60,019 nt of DNA, from contig WRMN01000012.1 of the NCBI GenBank assembly GCA_009777095.1, positions 1-60,019 of the forward strand. Reading direction: 5' to 3'. Of the stretch, positions 1 through 8,404 are shown one piece after another. Position 1 is the first letter of the stretch. Every line of letters starts with the position of its first letter. The notes beneath the pieces were generated by a model that did not search any database, was not told the DNA's origin, and was given only the letters and a program-made list of their open reading frames with translations. This DNA comes from Bacteroidales bacterium (lineage in GTDB: Bacteria; Bacteroidota; Bacteroidia; Bacteroidales; UBA932). The translations under genes were made by a program, and so were the position numbers.

Positions 1-182
1 CCATCAATTATGACCCTAATATCAAACGGTATTACAGACGGAAATTATCGGAAGGAAAGGACAGGTGGTTAATTGTAAATAATATAAGAAACAAAATGAT
101 ACACCGGATCTTTGCTATAGTAAAAAGCAAACAGCTCTATCAGGTTGATTATGAAAATCAGACAGATAAATCTGTAGCTTAA
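1..182 (+). mobile_element. IS110-family transposase, C-terminal fragment (cut by window edge)
   Basis: An open frame runs from the left edge (first full codon at 3) to a TAA at 180-182, giving 59 residues. It reads INYDPNIKRYYRRKL, then SEGKDRWLIVNNIRNKM and IHRIFAIVK. This looks like the C-terminal end of transposase_20 (IS110/IS1111-type) proteins, where a helix with a YYxRKxxEGK pattern is followed by a basic NNIRNKxxHRIFA helix. The N-terminal catalytic part lies outside the window, so completeness cannot be judged. The family assignment is by pattern recall, not a search. The bases from 183 to about 236 should hold the right end of the element, but I see no clear terminal repeat. Confidence 0.65.
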
Positions 183-236
183 AAAAATATTGAAACTTTA
201 ATCGTTTTTATTTGGAAATGAACATAGAATTCCGCC

Positions 237-1119
237 CGTTAGCAGCAGGCATTTTGTTTTAAATTATGACACGCCGAGATTGTTTTTCTTTCCATTTTTT
301 CGTTTTCCGTTTACTATATTTTTCTAATTTCCATTTTGCAGGCTTATCCGACCAATTTCTCCAATTAATGTAATAAGTTGTTCCTGCTTCTGCGTGAAAT
401 CCTGCTTCCCAATGCTCGAAGTTTACGATTGTTTTTAAATCTTCGCACGAACCTGTATAAACAGATACGATATTATATTGTTCCCAATTGCTCGTTACAT
501 ATAATCCTGATTCTATTGGAGTGAAAATATACCAATTGTCATTCGTATCTGGATTTTTAGCAATAATGTCCTCCGAGTGATTAATTTTTTTTGCCGTTGT
601 GCAATCTAAACTTTCAGGGTCGTTGTGTTTTTCCAACCAACACTTATCGCCAGCAATTTCTAAATAAATGTAATAACTTTCTCCCGATTTAGCATAGAAC
701 ACACACCAACTTAGGAAACCTTCACTTCCATATCCACCTACTATTCTTAAATTACGTAAACTATCACAAGAACCTTTCCAAACATTAATAGTTCTAACGT
801 ATCCAGACCCTTTTGTGGTTGCATATAATATATATTTCCCTTCTTGCTCTGAAGTTGGCGTAAGACAATAGCATCTATCCCAAATGTTTCGCGTTACAAA
901 AATAGTGTCTTTTTCAGAAAGCGTTATTTTTTGTGCAGTACCGCAATAATCGTATATTCTCTGTGCAAAAACACTACAAGGGAAAAATAGAAGTACTACT
1001 ACTATTTGTTTTATTTTCATAAATGTCATATCACACCTCTCCTTTTTTTACTATCTTTATTTAACATTTCTCTCTCTTCGTTTTCTCGCTGCGCTGTTTT
1101 CGCCCGCTTGCTGCTAACG
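237..1119. repeat. 14-base inverted repeat flanking the first secreted-protein gene
   Basis: The arm cgttagcagcaggc at 237-250 and the arm gcttgctgctaacg at 1106-1119 are inverted copies with one mismatch. They lie just outside the minus-strand gene at 259-1029, so that gene is framed like a cassette or a small mobile unit. No transposase or integrase is inside. The arms are too far apart to form a terminator together. A pair of chance or genome-wide intergenic repeats is also possible. Confidence 0.45.
259..1029 (-). CDS. Exported protein with two PPC-like repeats, function unknown
   Basis: The product has 256 residues from the first ATG. A second ATG three codons in (at 1020) starts MKIKQIVVVLLFF and is an equally good start. 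A hydrophobic signal peptide ends near VFAQ, so the protein should be exported. The mature part seems to hold two related modules, about residues 28-135 and 140-240. Each has a Y-x-F/L-T-P-x-x-x-G-x-Y strand and a VxxGSCxxL strand, as in bacterial pre-peptidase C-terminal-like and other cell-surface beta-sandwich repeats. The tail is very basic and lysine-rich. The gene is AT-rich compared with the dcw cluster and is framed by inverted repeats, which suggests recent arrival. I do not recognise a specific function. Confidence 0.6.
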   Translation of the reverse strand: MTFMKIKQIVVVLLFFPCSVFAQRIYDYCGTAQKITLSEKDTIFVTRNIWDRCYCLTPTSEQEGKYILYATTKGSGYVRTINVWKGSCDSLRNLRIVGGYGSEGFLSWCVFYAKSGESYYIYLEIAGDKCWLEKHNDPESLDCTTAKKINHSEDIIAKNPDTNDNWYIFTPIESGLYVTSNWEQYNIVSVYTGSCEDLKTIVNFEHWEAGFHAEAGTTYYINWRNWSDKPAKWKLEKYSKRKTKKWKEKQSRRVII

Positions 1120-1149
1120 TGCCGACGGCTTCACACAGGCATTCTATCG

Positions 1150-1968
1150 TTACTGTTCAACATTTGCTATGACACTTAAACTTATTCCAATTGGTCCGGT
1201 TTCCCATTTCCCTTGACTCGTTTTCCTATAATATGTTTTTTGTTTCAAACTCGCAGGAAACCAAAGGCCTCCTCTTCCTAAATCTCTAACGTGTTCCAAG
1301 GTTACAAGGAAATTGCCATTAACAACAATATTTTGTTCCGTTAAATCAATCTGTAAACTGCCATTGAGAACATCTTCTTTTGAAGCAGTTACATATATCG
1401 GTTCTGTTAAAATATTCTTGAAGCTGTCATTCTCTTTAACTTCATAAATGTTTAAACGATAGAAAAGTGTATCGTATGTACACGAAGATATATTGACATT
1501 TACACTTTTGATTACTGCTCTTTTCTTGTTTTTCATTAGTAAACCACACTCATATCCAAGATTATTATCTTGAAATCCTGTTGACATAAACCCTGATTTT
1601 GTGTTAATTCCCAATCTTTTTTCTTTAAATTTCGACGGCTTTACGACCACTTCGTTGAGTAAAAATGATTTTTCTTTTAAACGTATTATGGCGTTTTCTG
1701 TAATGTCTGATATTTTTACAGAAAAAGATTCATACCCAATACACGAAAATAATAAGGAGTCATTTAGATATTGAGATTCTACCAAAAGATTAAACTGTCC
1801 ATTTTTGTCAGAAACAGTTCCTATATTCCTCCCAACAATTCCAATATTAACATATTCAATTAGCAAGTTGCTTTCTGCATTTAAGACACTTCCTGAAATT
1901 CTGTTTTGTCCTTGAAGTACACTGAATGTCAAAATAAAAACCATTCCTAAAGCTACTTTCTTTCTCAT
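1150..1968 (-). CDS. Exported protein with carboxypeptidase-regulatory-like domain
   Basis: The product has 272 residues. A signal peptide (residues 1 to about 20, ending VLQGQ) precedes a CarboxypepD_reg-like beta-sandwich at about 22-100. That domain shows the usual pattern: ISGSVLNAES, then NIGTVSDKNGQF, then LLFSCIGYES. In many Bacteroidota proteins it leads into a TonB-dependent receptor plug, and an LNEVVVKP segment near 105 resembles that junction. No receptor follows here; the remaining 165 or so residues form an unassigned C-terminal domain ending at the stop. The protein is probably anchored at or exported to the cell envelope. It reads in the same direction as ftsZ upstream, but 103 bases separate them and its composition is more AT-rich, so I do not count it as part of the dcw cluster. 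Confidence 0.65.
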   Translation of the reverse strand: MRKKVALGMVFILTFSVLQGQNRISGSVLNAESNLLIEYVNIGIVGRNIGTVSDKNGQFNLLVESQYLNDSLLFSCIGYESFSVKISDITENAIIRLKEKSFLLNEVVVKPSKFKEKRLGINTKSGFMSTGFQDNNLGYECGLLMKNKKRAVIKSVNVNISSCTYDTLFYRLNIYEVKENDSFKNILTEPIYVTASKEDVLNGSLQIDLTEQNIVVNGNFLVTLEHVRDLGRGGLWFPASLKQKTYYRKTSQGKWETGPIGISLSVIANVEQ

Positions 1969-2071
1969 ATTTCCATAATTTTATGTCTTTGTCAGACGAT
2001 TACTATTTCGTCTCAAATTCAATTTACAAGTCATTGTCCCGTTGTGCTATCCCCTCGCTTGCGCCCTAAGC

Positions 2072-3559
2072 TCAATCCACCTGCTTGTCTACGTAGGGAT
2101 TACCGATGCTTAGGGAGTAGTCGCCTAAAACAGAACGTGTCAGCCTGCTCGAAGAGGCTGTTCTTCCGGTCATGACGTTACGGGTAGCGGAAGTATTTAA
2201 TTGTTTATGCTTGCGCATGTAGGCCGGTGTGTTTTCCAATTCGAGAATATCTTCTTCGTTTTCGGGCCTCAAAACAGGCCGCCCCTGCAGTTTTATGCGT
2301 TGTACGGGCGTAGCTGCCACTTGTTGTTCCGCCGTACTCAGCTCTACGGAGACCTCTTCCGTTTCTTCCACATCTTTTACTGTAAAGACTCTTCGCCTAT
2401 CGTGGACTTCAAAAGAGGGTTCGTTTTCCTGTTCTCTTTCCTCTTTGTCTATAGTGAAAATTTTCTTTTTGGGAAAACCTTCTTCTTCCGTGGCACTGTC
2501 CTGAAAGGGGTCTTCCAAAGGTATCCGCTCAAGGTTTTGTTCACTGCCGAAGAGGTCGGTATCAAGCGGTATAGGAATGGTTTGCACGCCAAAGCCGGTA
2601 GCTACTACCGTTACATTCATCGTATCGCCCAGACTATTATCAAAGACTACTCCGCGTTTAATAAATTCCACACCGCCGCCTGTACGTTCCTGAATAACCG
2701 TCATAATCTGGTTTAATTCCGTCATCAGAACATCTTCACTTGCCGTAATATTTACCAATACATTTTTAGCACCTGAAATATCGCTATTATTCAGCAGGGG
2801 CGATGACAAGGCGCCTTCCGCAGCAGCCAATGCGCGGCCGGGGCCTGAGGCCGAGCCGGTGCCCATAATAGCCACGCCGCTTTCCGTCATTACCTTGCGC
2901 ACATCGGCAAAGTCAACATTCACATAACCATGGCGGGTTATAATTTCGGCAATACCTTTGGCAGCGGTAGTCAACACATCATCAACTTTAGCAAAGGCTT
3001 TAATAATGGGCAGTTCGCCGTATATTTCATATAAGCGCTGGTTATCAATGACCAATAAAGAATCGACATGACATTGCAACTCTGCGATACCCTCGCGGGC
3101 GCGACGCATAAAATCGCGGCCTTCGTCATGGAAGGGCAAGGTAACAATAGCCACTGTCAGCAGGTTCATTTCACGGGCTAACTTAGCAATCACAGGCGCA
3201 GCGCCTGTGCCTGTACCGCCGCCCATTCCTGCGGTGATAAAAATCATCTCGGTGCCGTCGCTCAACAGTTTTTCCAGCGTGTCGAGGCTTTCTATCGCTG
3301 CCTGTTTTCCCTGTTCTGGATTACAGCCTGCGCCGCGTCCGCGGGTCAGCAGACTTCCTAATTGTACTTTAGTCGCAATGGGGCTTGTGTTCAAGGCTTG
3401 TGAGTCGGTATTACACAGCACAAAATCAACTCCTTCAATTCCTGTGCGAAACATGTTGTTCACAGCATTGTTGCCGCCTCCGCCCACACCAATGACCTTG
3501 ATAATAGAGCCCTTGACGTCCCAATTAGAAGGTATAAAATCTTTGTCTTTAGTATCCAT
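2072..3559 (-). CDS. ftsZ: Cell division GTPase FtsZ
   Basis: FtsZ is the tubulin-like GTPase that polymerises into the cytoplasmic Z ring. The product has 495 residues. The nucleotide-binding N-terminus (GVGGGGNNAVNNM, about residues 24-36), the tubulin signature GGGTGTG near 113-119 and the NVDFADV catalytic T7 loop are all intact. A long variable linker from about 335 to 470 is rich in Glu, Arg and Lys. It ends in a short conserved tail (GNPYVDKQVD) that is the likely docking site for FtsA and other partners. It is the last gene of the dcw cluster, 11 bases after ftsA. No strong terminator follows; only a weak hairpin (stem agacga/tcgtct) lies in the gap to the next gene. Confidence 0.98.
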   Translation of the reverse strand: MDTKDKDFIPSNWDVKGSIIKVIGVGGGGNNAVNNMFRTGIEGVDFVLCNTDSQALNTSPIATKVQLGSLLTRGRGAGCNPEQGKQAAIESLDTLEKLLSDGTEMIFITAGMGGGTGTGAAPVIAKLAREMNLLTVAIVTLPFHDEGRDFMRRAREGIAELQCHVDSLLVIDNQRLYEIYGELPIIKAFAKVDDVLTTAAKGIAEIITRHGYVNVDFADVRKVMTESGVAIMGTGSASGPGRALAAAEGALSSPLLNNSDISGAKNVLVNITASEDVLMTELNQIMTVIQERTGGGVEFIKRGVVFDNSLGDTMNVTVVATGFGVQTIPIPLDTDLFGSEQNLERIPLEDPFQDSATEEEGFPKKKIFTIDKEEREQENEPSFEVHDRRRVFTVKDVEETEEVSVELSTAEQQVAATPVQRIKLQGRPVLRPENEEDILELENTPAYMRKHKQLNTSATRNVMTGRTASSSRLTRSVLGDYSLSIGNPYVDKQVD

Positions 3560-3570
3560 AATAAATAATA

Positions 3571-5034
3571 CTATACGTTATTATCAACAATATTATCAAT
3601 AAAAAAATCGGCAAACAAACTACTCTCCGACTTCTCCGCTTTTGGCGGTTTGGGAGCCTTGCGTTGTTTAGGCGACTTCAATGAGGCCTGCGGCTTCTCC
3701 CCTTCGGAAAACTCTAAGGGAACAACATATCCCTGTTGCGTTCCATCGGTATTTGCCAATTGTGTCGGCTTGTCATTTTCTTTTTTCGGTATATCGAAGA
3801 GATGTAACAGAAAAGGTTTTTTATTACCTGCTTTCCCTTTGTCCGTTACTTCTACAGGTACTAATTCCTTTTTTTGCCTTTCTTTTTCTTCCTCATAATC
3901 GAAGCCCAGCATCAACAATCCTATGGCTGTAGCATAAGTGCAATGTATCACTTCTTCGCTCGAATCGGAACTTACATAAATAGGCTTGCGGCGATGTACA
4001 TCAAGGCCTGTTTTGTATCTAACAAATTCGGGCAGGTGTTCGAGATAAGCTCCGCCGCCTGTTATTACAATACCTGCAAAGAGTTTATCGGCATAGCCCG
4101 AACGTTCGATTTCAAACATCACCGCCTCTATAATTTCGTCCATACGCGCTTCAATAATTTGCGCCAATAATTTAAACGAAACCTCGCGCGGTTCGCGGCC
4201 GCAGACACCGGGGATAGTGATAATTTTATTCTCAACCGCCAAGTCGCTATAGCAAGAGCCGTATTGCACTTTCAGTTGTTCGGCATGGCGAGGCAGCACG
4301 CCGCAACCCTGACGTATATCTTCGGTAATGATATTTCCGCCGAAAGGAATCACAGCCGTATGGCGTACAACTTTGTCATAATAAACCACCAAATCGGTAG
4401 TGCCGCCGCCGATGTCCACCAACACTACGCCTACTTCTTTTTCTTCCTCATGCAAGACTGCACGCGCCGAAGCAATAGGTTCCAGAACAATACGGTTCAA
4501 CTTAAGCCCCATACGTTCAACAGCTAATCTGGTACGTTCGGCCGAGGCTGTACGTCCTACAAAAACCTTGAAATTAGCTTCTAATTTGCGGCCTGTTATA
4601 CCTACAGGACTACGAACAATCCAGTCATTATCAACGTTATAACTTTGCGGAATAACATGCAGAACTTCTTCTCCAGGGCACAGCATGATATTATACATAT
4701 TCTCTTCCAATTTGCGAATTTCTTTTTCACTGATGGTTTCAAGATAGTTATCGCGCGGAATATCAAATCTGCTTTCTATACAGCGAATATGCTGTCCCGC
4801 AACGCCTACATACACATCTGAAAATTCGATGCCGACAGTCTGTTTTATCTCCTCAATAGCAGATTTTGTAATATTCACAACATCGTCGATATTCACTACT
4901 TCACCACGGATAACACCCTTAGAGGGCGATTCGCAATGGGCTAACACATGAATTCTTCCGGAGGGCAACTTCTCTCCAATAATAGTTACTACTTTTGTAG
5001 TGCCTAAATCAATAGCGGCTATATATTTTTTCAT
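3571..5034 (-). CDS. ftsA: Cell division protein FtsA
   Basis: FtsA is an actin-fold ATPase that tethers FtsZ to the inner membrane and recruits later division proteins. The product has 487 residues, longer than the roughly 420 of Escherichia coli FtsA because of a charged, Lys/Pro-rich C-terminal extension after about residue 385. Actin-family motifs are visible: phosphate 1 AAIDLGTTKV at the N-terminus, phosphate 2 VVLVDIGGGTTDL near 203-215, and the adenosine motif GIVITGGGAYL near 320. The final residues (FADFFIDNIVDNNV) could be the amphipathic membrane-targeting helix. The gene lies 10 bases after ftsQ and 11 before ftsZ, so all three are probably co-transcribed. Confidence 0.97.
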   Translation of the reverse strand: MKKYIAAIDLGTTKVVTIIGEKLPSGRIHVLAHCESPSKGVIRGEVVNIDDVVNITKSAIEEIKQTVGIEFSDVYVGVAGQHIRCIESRFDIPRDNYLETISEKEIRKLEENMYNIMLCPGEEVLHVIPQSYNVDNDWIVRSPVGITGRKLEANFKVFVGRTASAERTRLAVERMGLKLNRIVLEPIASARAVLHEEEKEVGVVLVDIGGGTTDLVVYYDKVVRHTAVIPFGGNIITEDIRQGCGVLPRHAEQLKVQYGSCYSDLAVENKIITIPGVCGREPREVSFKLLAQIIEARMDEIIEAVMFEIERSGYADKLFAGIVITGGGAYLEHLPEFVRYKTGLDVHRRKPIYVSSDSSEEVIHCTYATAIGLLMLGFDYEEEKERQKKELVPVEVTDKGKAGNKKPFLLHLFDIPKKENDKPTQLANTDGTQQGYVVPLEFSEGEKPQASLKSPKQRKAPKPPKAEKSESSLFADFFIDNIVDNNV

Positions 5035-5044
5035 AACACAAAAA

Positions 5045-5821
5045 TTATTTTCGTTTTGTACATACTATTTGATTACCATATCTTAAATCTATACGCTTAT
5101 AAGTGCTGTCATCGGCGTGGCAAACCTCGGAGTAAAAAGCACGGAGTTTTTTGAACTTATATTCAAAATTATCTAAAGAACCCATATCTATCAAGTGCTC
5201 TCCTAAGTAGGGAATAATACGTACATTGTTAGCATTGGTTACTTTTAATTGCTTAACCTGCGATAACCAAAAGCCACTTTTATCCAAATAGTCGGCCAAG
5301 CGGTAAGTTTGCAGTAGGAATGTTTCGTTGTTCGGTATTTCTCCGCGAAAACCGACAGGAATATTCATAGGCACTGTGCCTGTCATCAGCGGTATATCTG
5401 TGGCTTGCTCTCTCGGAGAGGGAAAGATATAACCGTGTTCGTCAATATAGAAAACACCCTTAGCGACTTGCACGCGCATAATCGGTCGGCGTTGATATAC
5501 GTCAATATGCAATACTCCATCAACAGAAGTATAGGCTGAAGCATTTTTAATAACACTTCGACTGTTCAATAACTGCTCTATTTCGTAAGTATTGATACGG
5601 CAGATACGTTCACCTGTAGTTTTAATTCCTTCGGAGGTCAGGATATGCTTAACATCGGCAGTGTCTATAAAATTTTTCACTAAATTGTTGCCTACGGTAA
5701 TTCGCAGTTCGCTGCACACTAATTCCTGCTGTTTACTATCGGCAAAACCTGTACTTACAATCAGATATGCTGTTAGTACGCCTAAGGTTGTCGTTACGCC
5801 TATGATGGTTTTCCATTTCAT
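5045..5821 (-). CDS. ftsQ: Cell division protein FtsQ
   Basis: FtsQ is a single-pass inner-membrane protein of the divisome that works with FtsL and FtsB outside the cytoplasm. The 258-residue product has one N-terminal membrane helix (about residues 6-26). A POTRA-type region follows at about 38-115, including the segments CRINTYEIEQLL and LHIDVYQRRPIMRV, and then a beta-rich domain ends the protein. FtsQ sequences are poorly conserved, so position is strong support: it sits between murG-murC and ftsA. Its start codon is one base after the murC stop, so translational coupling is likely. Confidence 0.9.
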   Translation of the reverse strand: MKWKTIIGVTTTLGVLTAYLIVSTGFADSKQQELVCSELRITVGNNLVKNFIDTADVKHILTSEGIKTTGERICRINTYEIEQLLNSRSVIKNASAYTSVDGVLHIDVYQRRPIMRVQVAKGVFYIDEHGYIFPSPREQATDIPLMTGTVPMNIPVGFRGEIPNNETFLLQTYRLADYLDKSGFWLSQVKQLKVTNANNVRIIPYLGEHLIDMGSLDNFEYKFKKLRAFYSEVCHADDSTYKRIDLRYGNQIVCTKRK

Positions 5822-5822
5822 A

Positions 5823-8306
5823 CTACAAGGTTTTTAGTTTATTGTTCAACATTTCTTTTATGGGCGCCACAAAACGGTCAATATCGCCTGCTCCGAAAGT
5901 AACTAATATGTCTATAGTTTCCATCTCCAATAAAGGCAACAATTCGTCCTTAGTGCATAAGCGCTTATCGGTTATTTTTACTTTATCAAAAATCAATTGA
6001 CTGCTCACGCCTTCTATGGGCAGTTCGCGCGCAGGATAAATATCCAAGAGAATTAATTTATCGAGCAGGCTCAAACTTTCGGAAAATTCGGGAGCAAAAT
6101 CACGGGTGCGCGTGTATAAGTGCGGTTGAAAAACGCCGATAATCTTACGTCTCGGATAGGTTTCCCGAAGGGAAGTAATCGCCGCTTTCAGCTCCTCAGG
6201 GTGATGCGCATAGTCGTCGATGTAGGTACAGTTCGGTTGATTGATCTGCACATCGAAACGGCGTTGTACTCCTGAGAAATCAGCCAGCGCTTTTTTCAAC
6301 AATTCCATATCCGCTCCATAAGCCCAGGCAGCAGCTGTGGCCGCCACGGCATTTTCCACATTTACCCGACCGAGAATGCCCAGCGTACAAGCCTTTAAAA
6401 CACCTGCGGGATAATGAATATCAAACTGCATCAAGCCATTAGTCTGCAATTGGATATTAGCGGCATAAAAATCGCAAATCTTATCGAAGGAATAACGATA
6501 AAGTTTTTGGTCGGCCGTTAAGGTAAAGGGCAGCTCCACCCCTTCCTTAATAATCAATGTTCCGTCGGGTTTTATCTGATGAATAAAATCAACGAAGGCT
6601 TGCTTCAGCGCCTCCGACGTTTCGTAAATATCTAAATGGTCGGGGTCGGCGGAGGTAACTACCGCTATCTTCGGAAAGAGCTGAAGGAAAGAACGGTCGA
6701 ACTCATCGGCCTCTGCTACTAAGGCTCGTGTGTGCGCACACAGCAGGTTTGTATTATAATTTTTAGAGACTCCGCCAAGAAAAGCGGTACACCCATCGGC
6801 GGCCTGTGTCAATAAATGTGCCAAGAGCGTTGAAGTGGTTGTTTTAGCGTGCGTACCCGCCACGGCCAAGGTGTCTTTGTTTGCCGCCAGTTGTCCCAAA
6901 GCGGCAGAGCGCTTAATTACCTGATAATCGTTTTGACGGAAAAATTGCAACTCGCTATGTTCGGCAGGAACGGCAGGCGTATAAATCACCAAAGCTTTAT
7001 TGGCTGTTTGTTTAAAATTATCGGGAATTAACGAAACATTGTCTTCATAGTGCACGGCAATACCTTCTTTTTCCAACTCGGCAGTTAGCGGGGAAGGCGT
7101 GCGGTCGTAGCCGACCACTTCGGCGCCTGCATGTTTATAATAGCGGGCCAAGGCGCTCATGCCTATACCTCCGATGCCGATAAAATACACGAGTGAAGGG
7201 TTATTCACCAATGATAATATTTCAAGAACAATATTGTTAGCTGCATCAGGTTTGGCCAAAGCTGCTATGTTAGCACGCAATTTAGCCAACAAATCATCGT
7301 CATGAACAAGTTCTAAAGCCTTATGTACTAATTGTGAGGGAGCGGCGGAGTCGGATAGCATCACGGCGGCATTTTTATTCACTAAGGCTTGTGCATTCTT
7401 GGTCTGGTGGTCTTCCGACACATTGGGCGATGGCACAAACAGGCAAGGTTTGGCCGCTACGCACAGTTCGGAAATGGTTCCCGCACCGGCGCGCGATACT
7501 ACAACATCGGCTGCTGCGAAAGCATAATCCATACGGTAAATAAAATCACAGGCCTTCACATTAGCAGCTTCAGCCTGCTGAACAGCTTCCTGTGCGCGTG
7601 CATAATACTGTTTTCCTGTTTGCCAAATCCATTGCACCTCTCCGTTTGCTAACTCCGACAAGGCTTGGTCTATGGCCATATTTAAGGTTCTTGCACCCAA
7701 ACTTCCGCCTACTACTAAAATAGTTTTTTTAGCAGGGTCAAGGCCGAAGAAAGCAGCCGCTTCATTGCGCAAACTTCCATCGTCGCGCTTCAAATCCTGA
7801 CGTATGGGATTTCCTGTAAGCACAATCTTATTTTCAGGGAAGAAGCGCTCCATATTATTGTAGGCTACGCAGATTTTTTTTGCACGTTTTGCCAGAATTT
7901 TATTCGTAATGCCTGCGTAGGAATTTTGCTCCTGAATGAGGGTCGGAACACCCTTGCGCTGTGCCGACCACAGTACAGGTGCGCTGGCATAGCCGCCCAC
8001 GCCTATCACTACATCAGGTTTAAATTCGCGAATAATAGCTGATGCCTTACGCAGGCTTTTCCATATCTTCCAAGGCAATGATAAATTTTTCCCACTCAAG
8101 CTGCGTTGCAGACCGACCACAGGCAAGCCCACAATAGAGTATCCCGCCGCAGGCACCTTTTCCATTTCCATGCGGCCTTCGGCTCCCACAAACAAAATAT
8201 TTACATCAGGCCATTGCTGTCTCAAGGCGTCAGCAATAGACACCGCAGGATAAATATGTCCGCCTGTGCCGCCGCCGCTGATGATTATGTTTATAGGATA
8301 TTTCAT
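5823..8306 (-). CDS. murG-murC: MurG-MurC fusion: lipid II synthase joined to UDP-MurNAc-L-alanine ligase
   Basis: One 827-residue frame carries two cell wall enzymes. Residues 1 to about 366 are MurG, the glycosyltransferase that adds GlcNAc to lipid I at the inner face of the membrane. The donor and acceptor motifs are present: GGGTGGHIYPA at 10-20, GVGGYASAP near 102-110, and SRAGAGTISE near 271-280. Residues 367-827 are MurC, the cytoplasmic ATP-dependent ligase that adds L-alanine to UDP-MurNAc. It has the Rossmann start YFIGIGGIGMSALARY, the P-loop AGTHAKTTT, the central ADPDHLD segment and the DDYAHHPEE motif. No linker separates them: MurG ends LEILSL and an in-frame GTG (7206-7208, V367) then begins VNNPSLVYFIGIG. 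The GTG could let MurC also be made alone. In related genomes these are normally separate adjacent genes. Confidence 0.95.
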   Translation of the reverse strand: MKYPINIIISGGGTGGHIYPAVSIADALRQQWPDVNILFVGAEGRMEMEKVPAAGYSIVGLPVVGLQRSLSGKNLSLPWKIWKSLRKASAIIREFKPDVVIGVGGYASAPVLWSAQRKGVPTLIQEQNSYAGITNKILAKRAKKICVAYNNMERFFPENKIVLTGNPIRQDLKRDDGSLRNEAAAFFGLDPAKKTILVVGGSLGARTLNMAIDQALSELANGEVQWIWQTGKQYYARAQEAVQQAEAANVKACDFIYRMDYAFAAADVVVSRAGAGTISELCVAAKPCLFVPSPNVSEDHQTKNAQALVNKNAAVMLSDSAAPSQLVHKALELVHDDDLLAKLRANIAALAKPDAANNIVLEILSLVNNPSLVYFIGIGGIGMSALARYYKHAGAEVVGYDRTPSPLTAELEKEGIAVHYEDNVSLIPDNFKQTANKALVIYTPAVPAEHSELQFFRQNDYQVIKRSAALGQLAANKDTLAVAGTHAKTTTSTLLAHLLTQAADGCTAFLGGVSKNYNTNLLCAHTRALVAEADEFDRSFLQLFPKIAVVTSADPDHLDIYETSEALKQAFVDFIHQIKPDGTLIIKEGVELPFTLTADQKLYRYSFDKICDFYAANIQLQTNGLMQFDIHYPAGVLKACTLGILGRVNVENAVAATAAAWAYGADMELLKKALADFSGVQRRFDVQINQPNCTYIDDYAHHPEELKAAITSLRETYPRRKIIGVFQPHLYTRTRDFAPEFSESLSLLDKLILLDIYPARELPIEGVSSQLIFDKVKITDKRLCTKDELLPLLEMETIDILVTFGAGDIDRFVAPIKEMLNNKLKTL

Positions 8307-8404
8307 TTATTATTTATATTTAAAGATTTCAGTAGAAGGCGGGTTTAAAACCCGCCCTTACAGATGGGGTTATTGATATATTTTTCATAATTGTTCATTA
8401 ATCA
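8307..8404 (-). repeat. REP-like palindrome inside the dcw cluster
   Basis: The 98-base gap between ftsW and murG-murC is the widest inside the cluster, where most genes are 1-14 bases apart. It contains a perfect palindrome with 9-base arms around a single base at 8338-8356 (ggcgggttt, then a, then aaacccgcc). GC-rich hairpins of this type are common intergenic repeats. It has no following T-run in the direction of transcription, so a simple terminator is unlikely. It could act as a processing or stability element that splits the cluster transcript. Confidence 0.6.

Noticed and set aside
2201-2716. Long open frames on the plus strand opposite ftsZ, and similar frames opposite ftsA, mraY and others
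   Set aside because: They are shadows of well-supported genes on the other strand; their translations have no family features and they have no promoters or plausible spacing.
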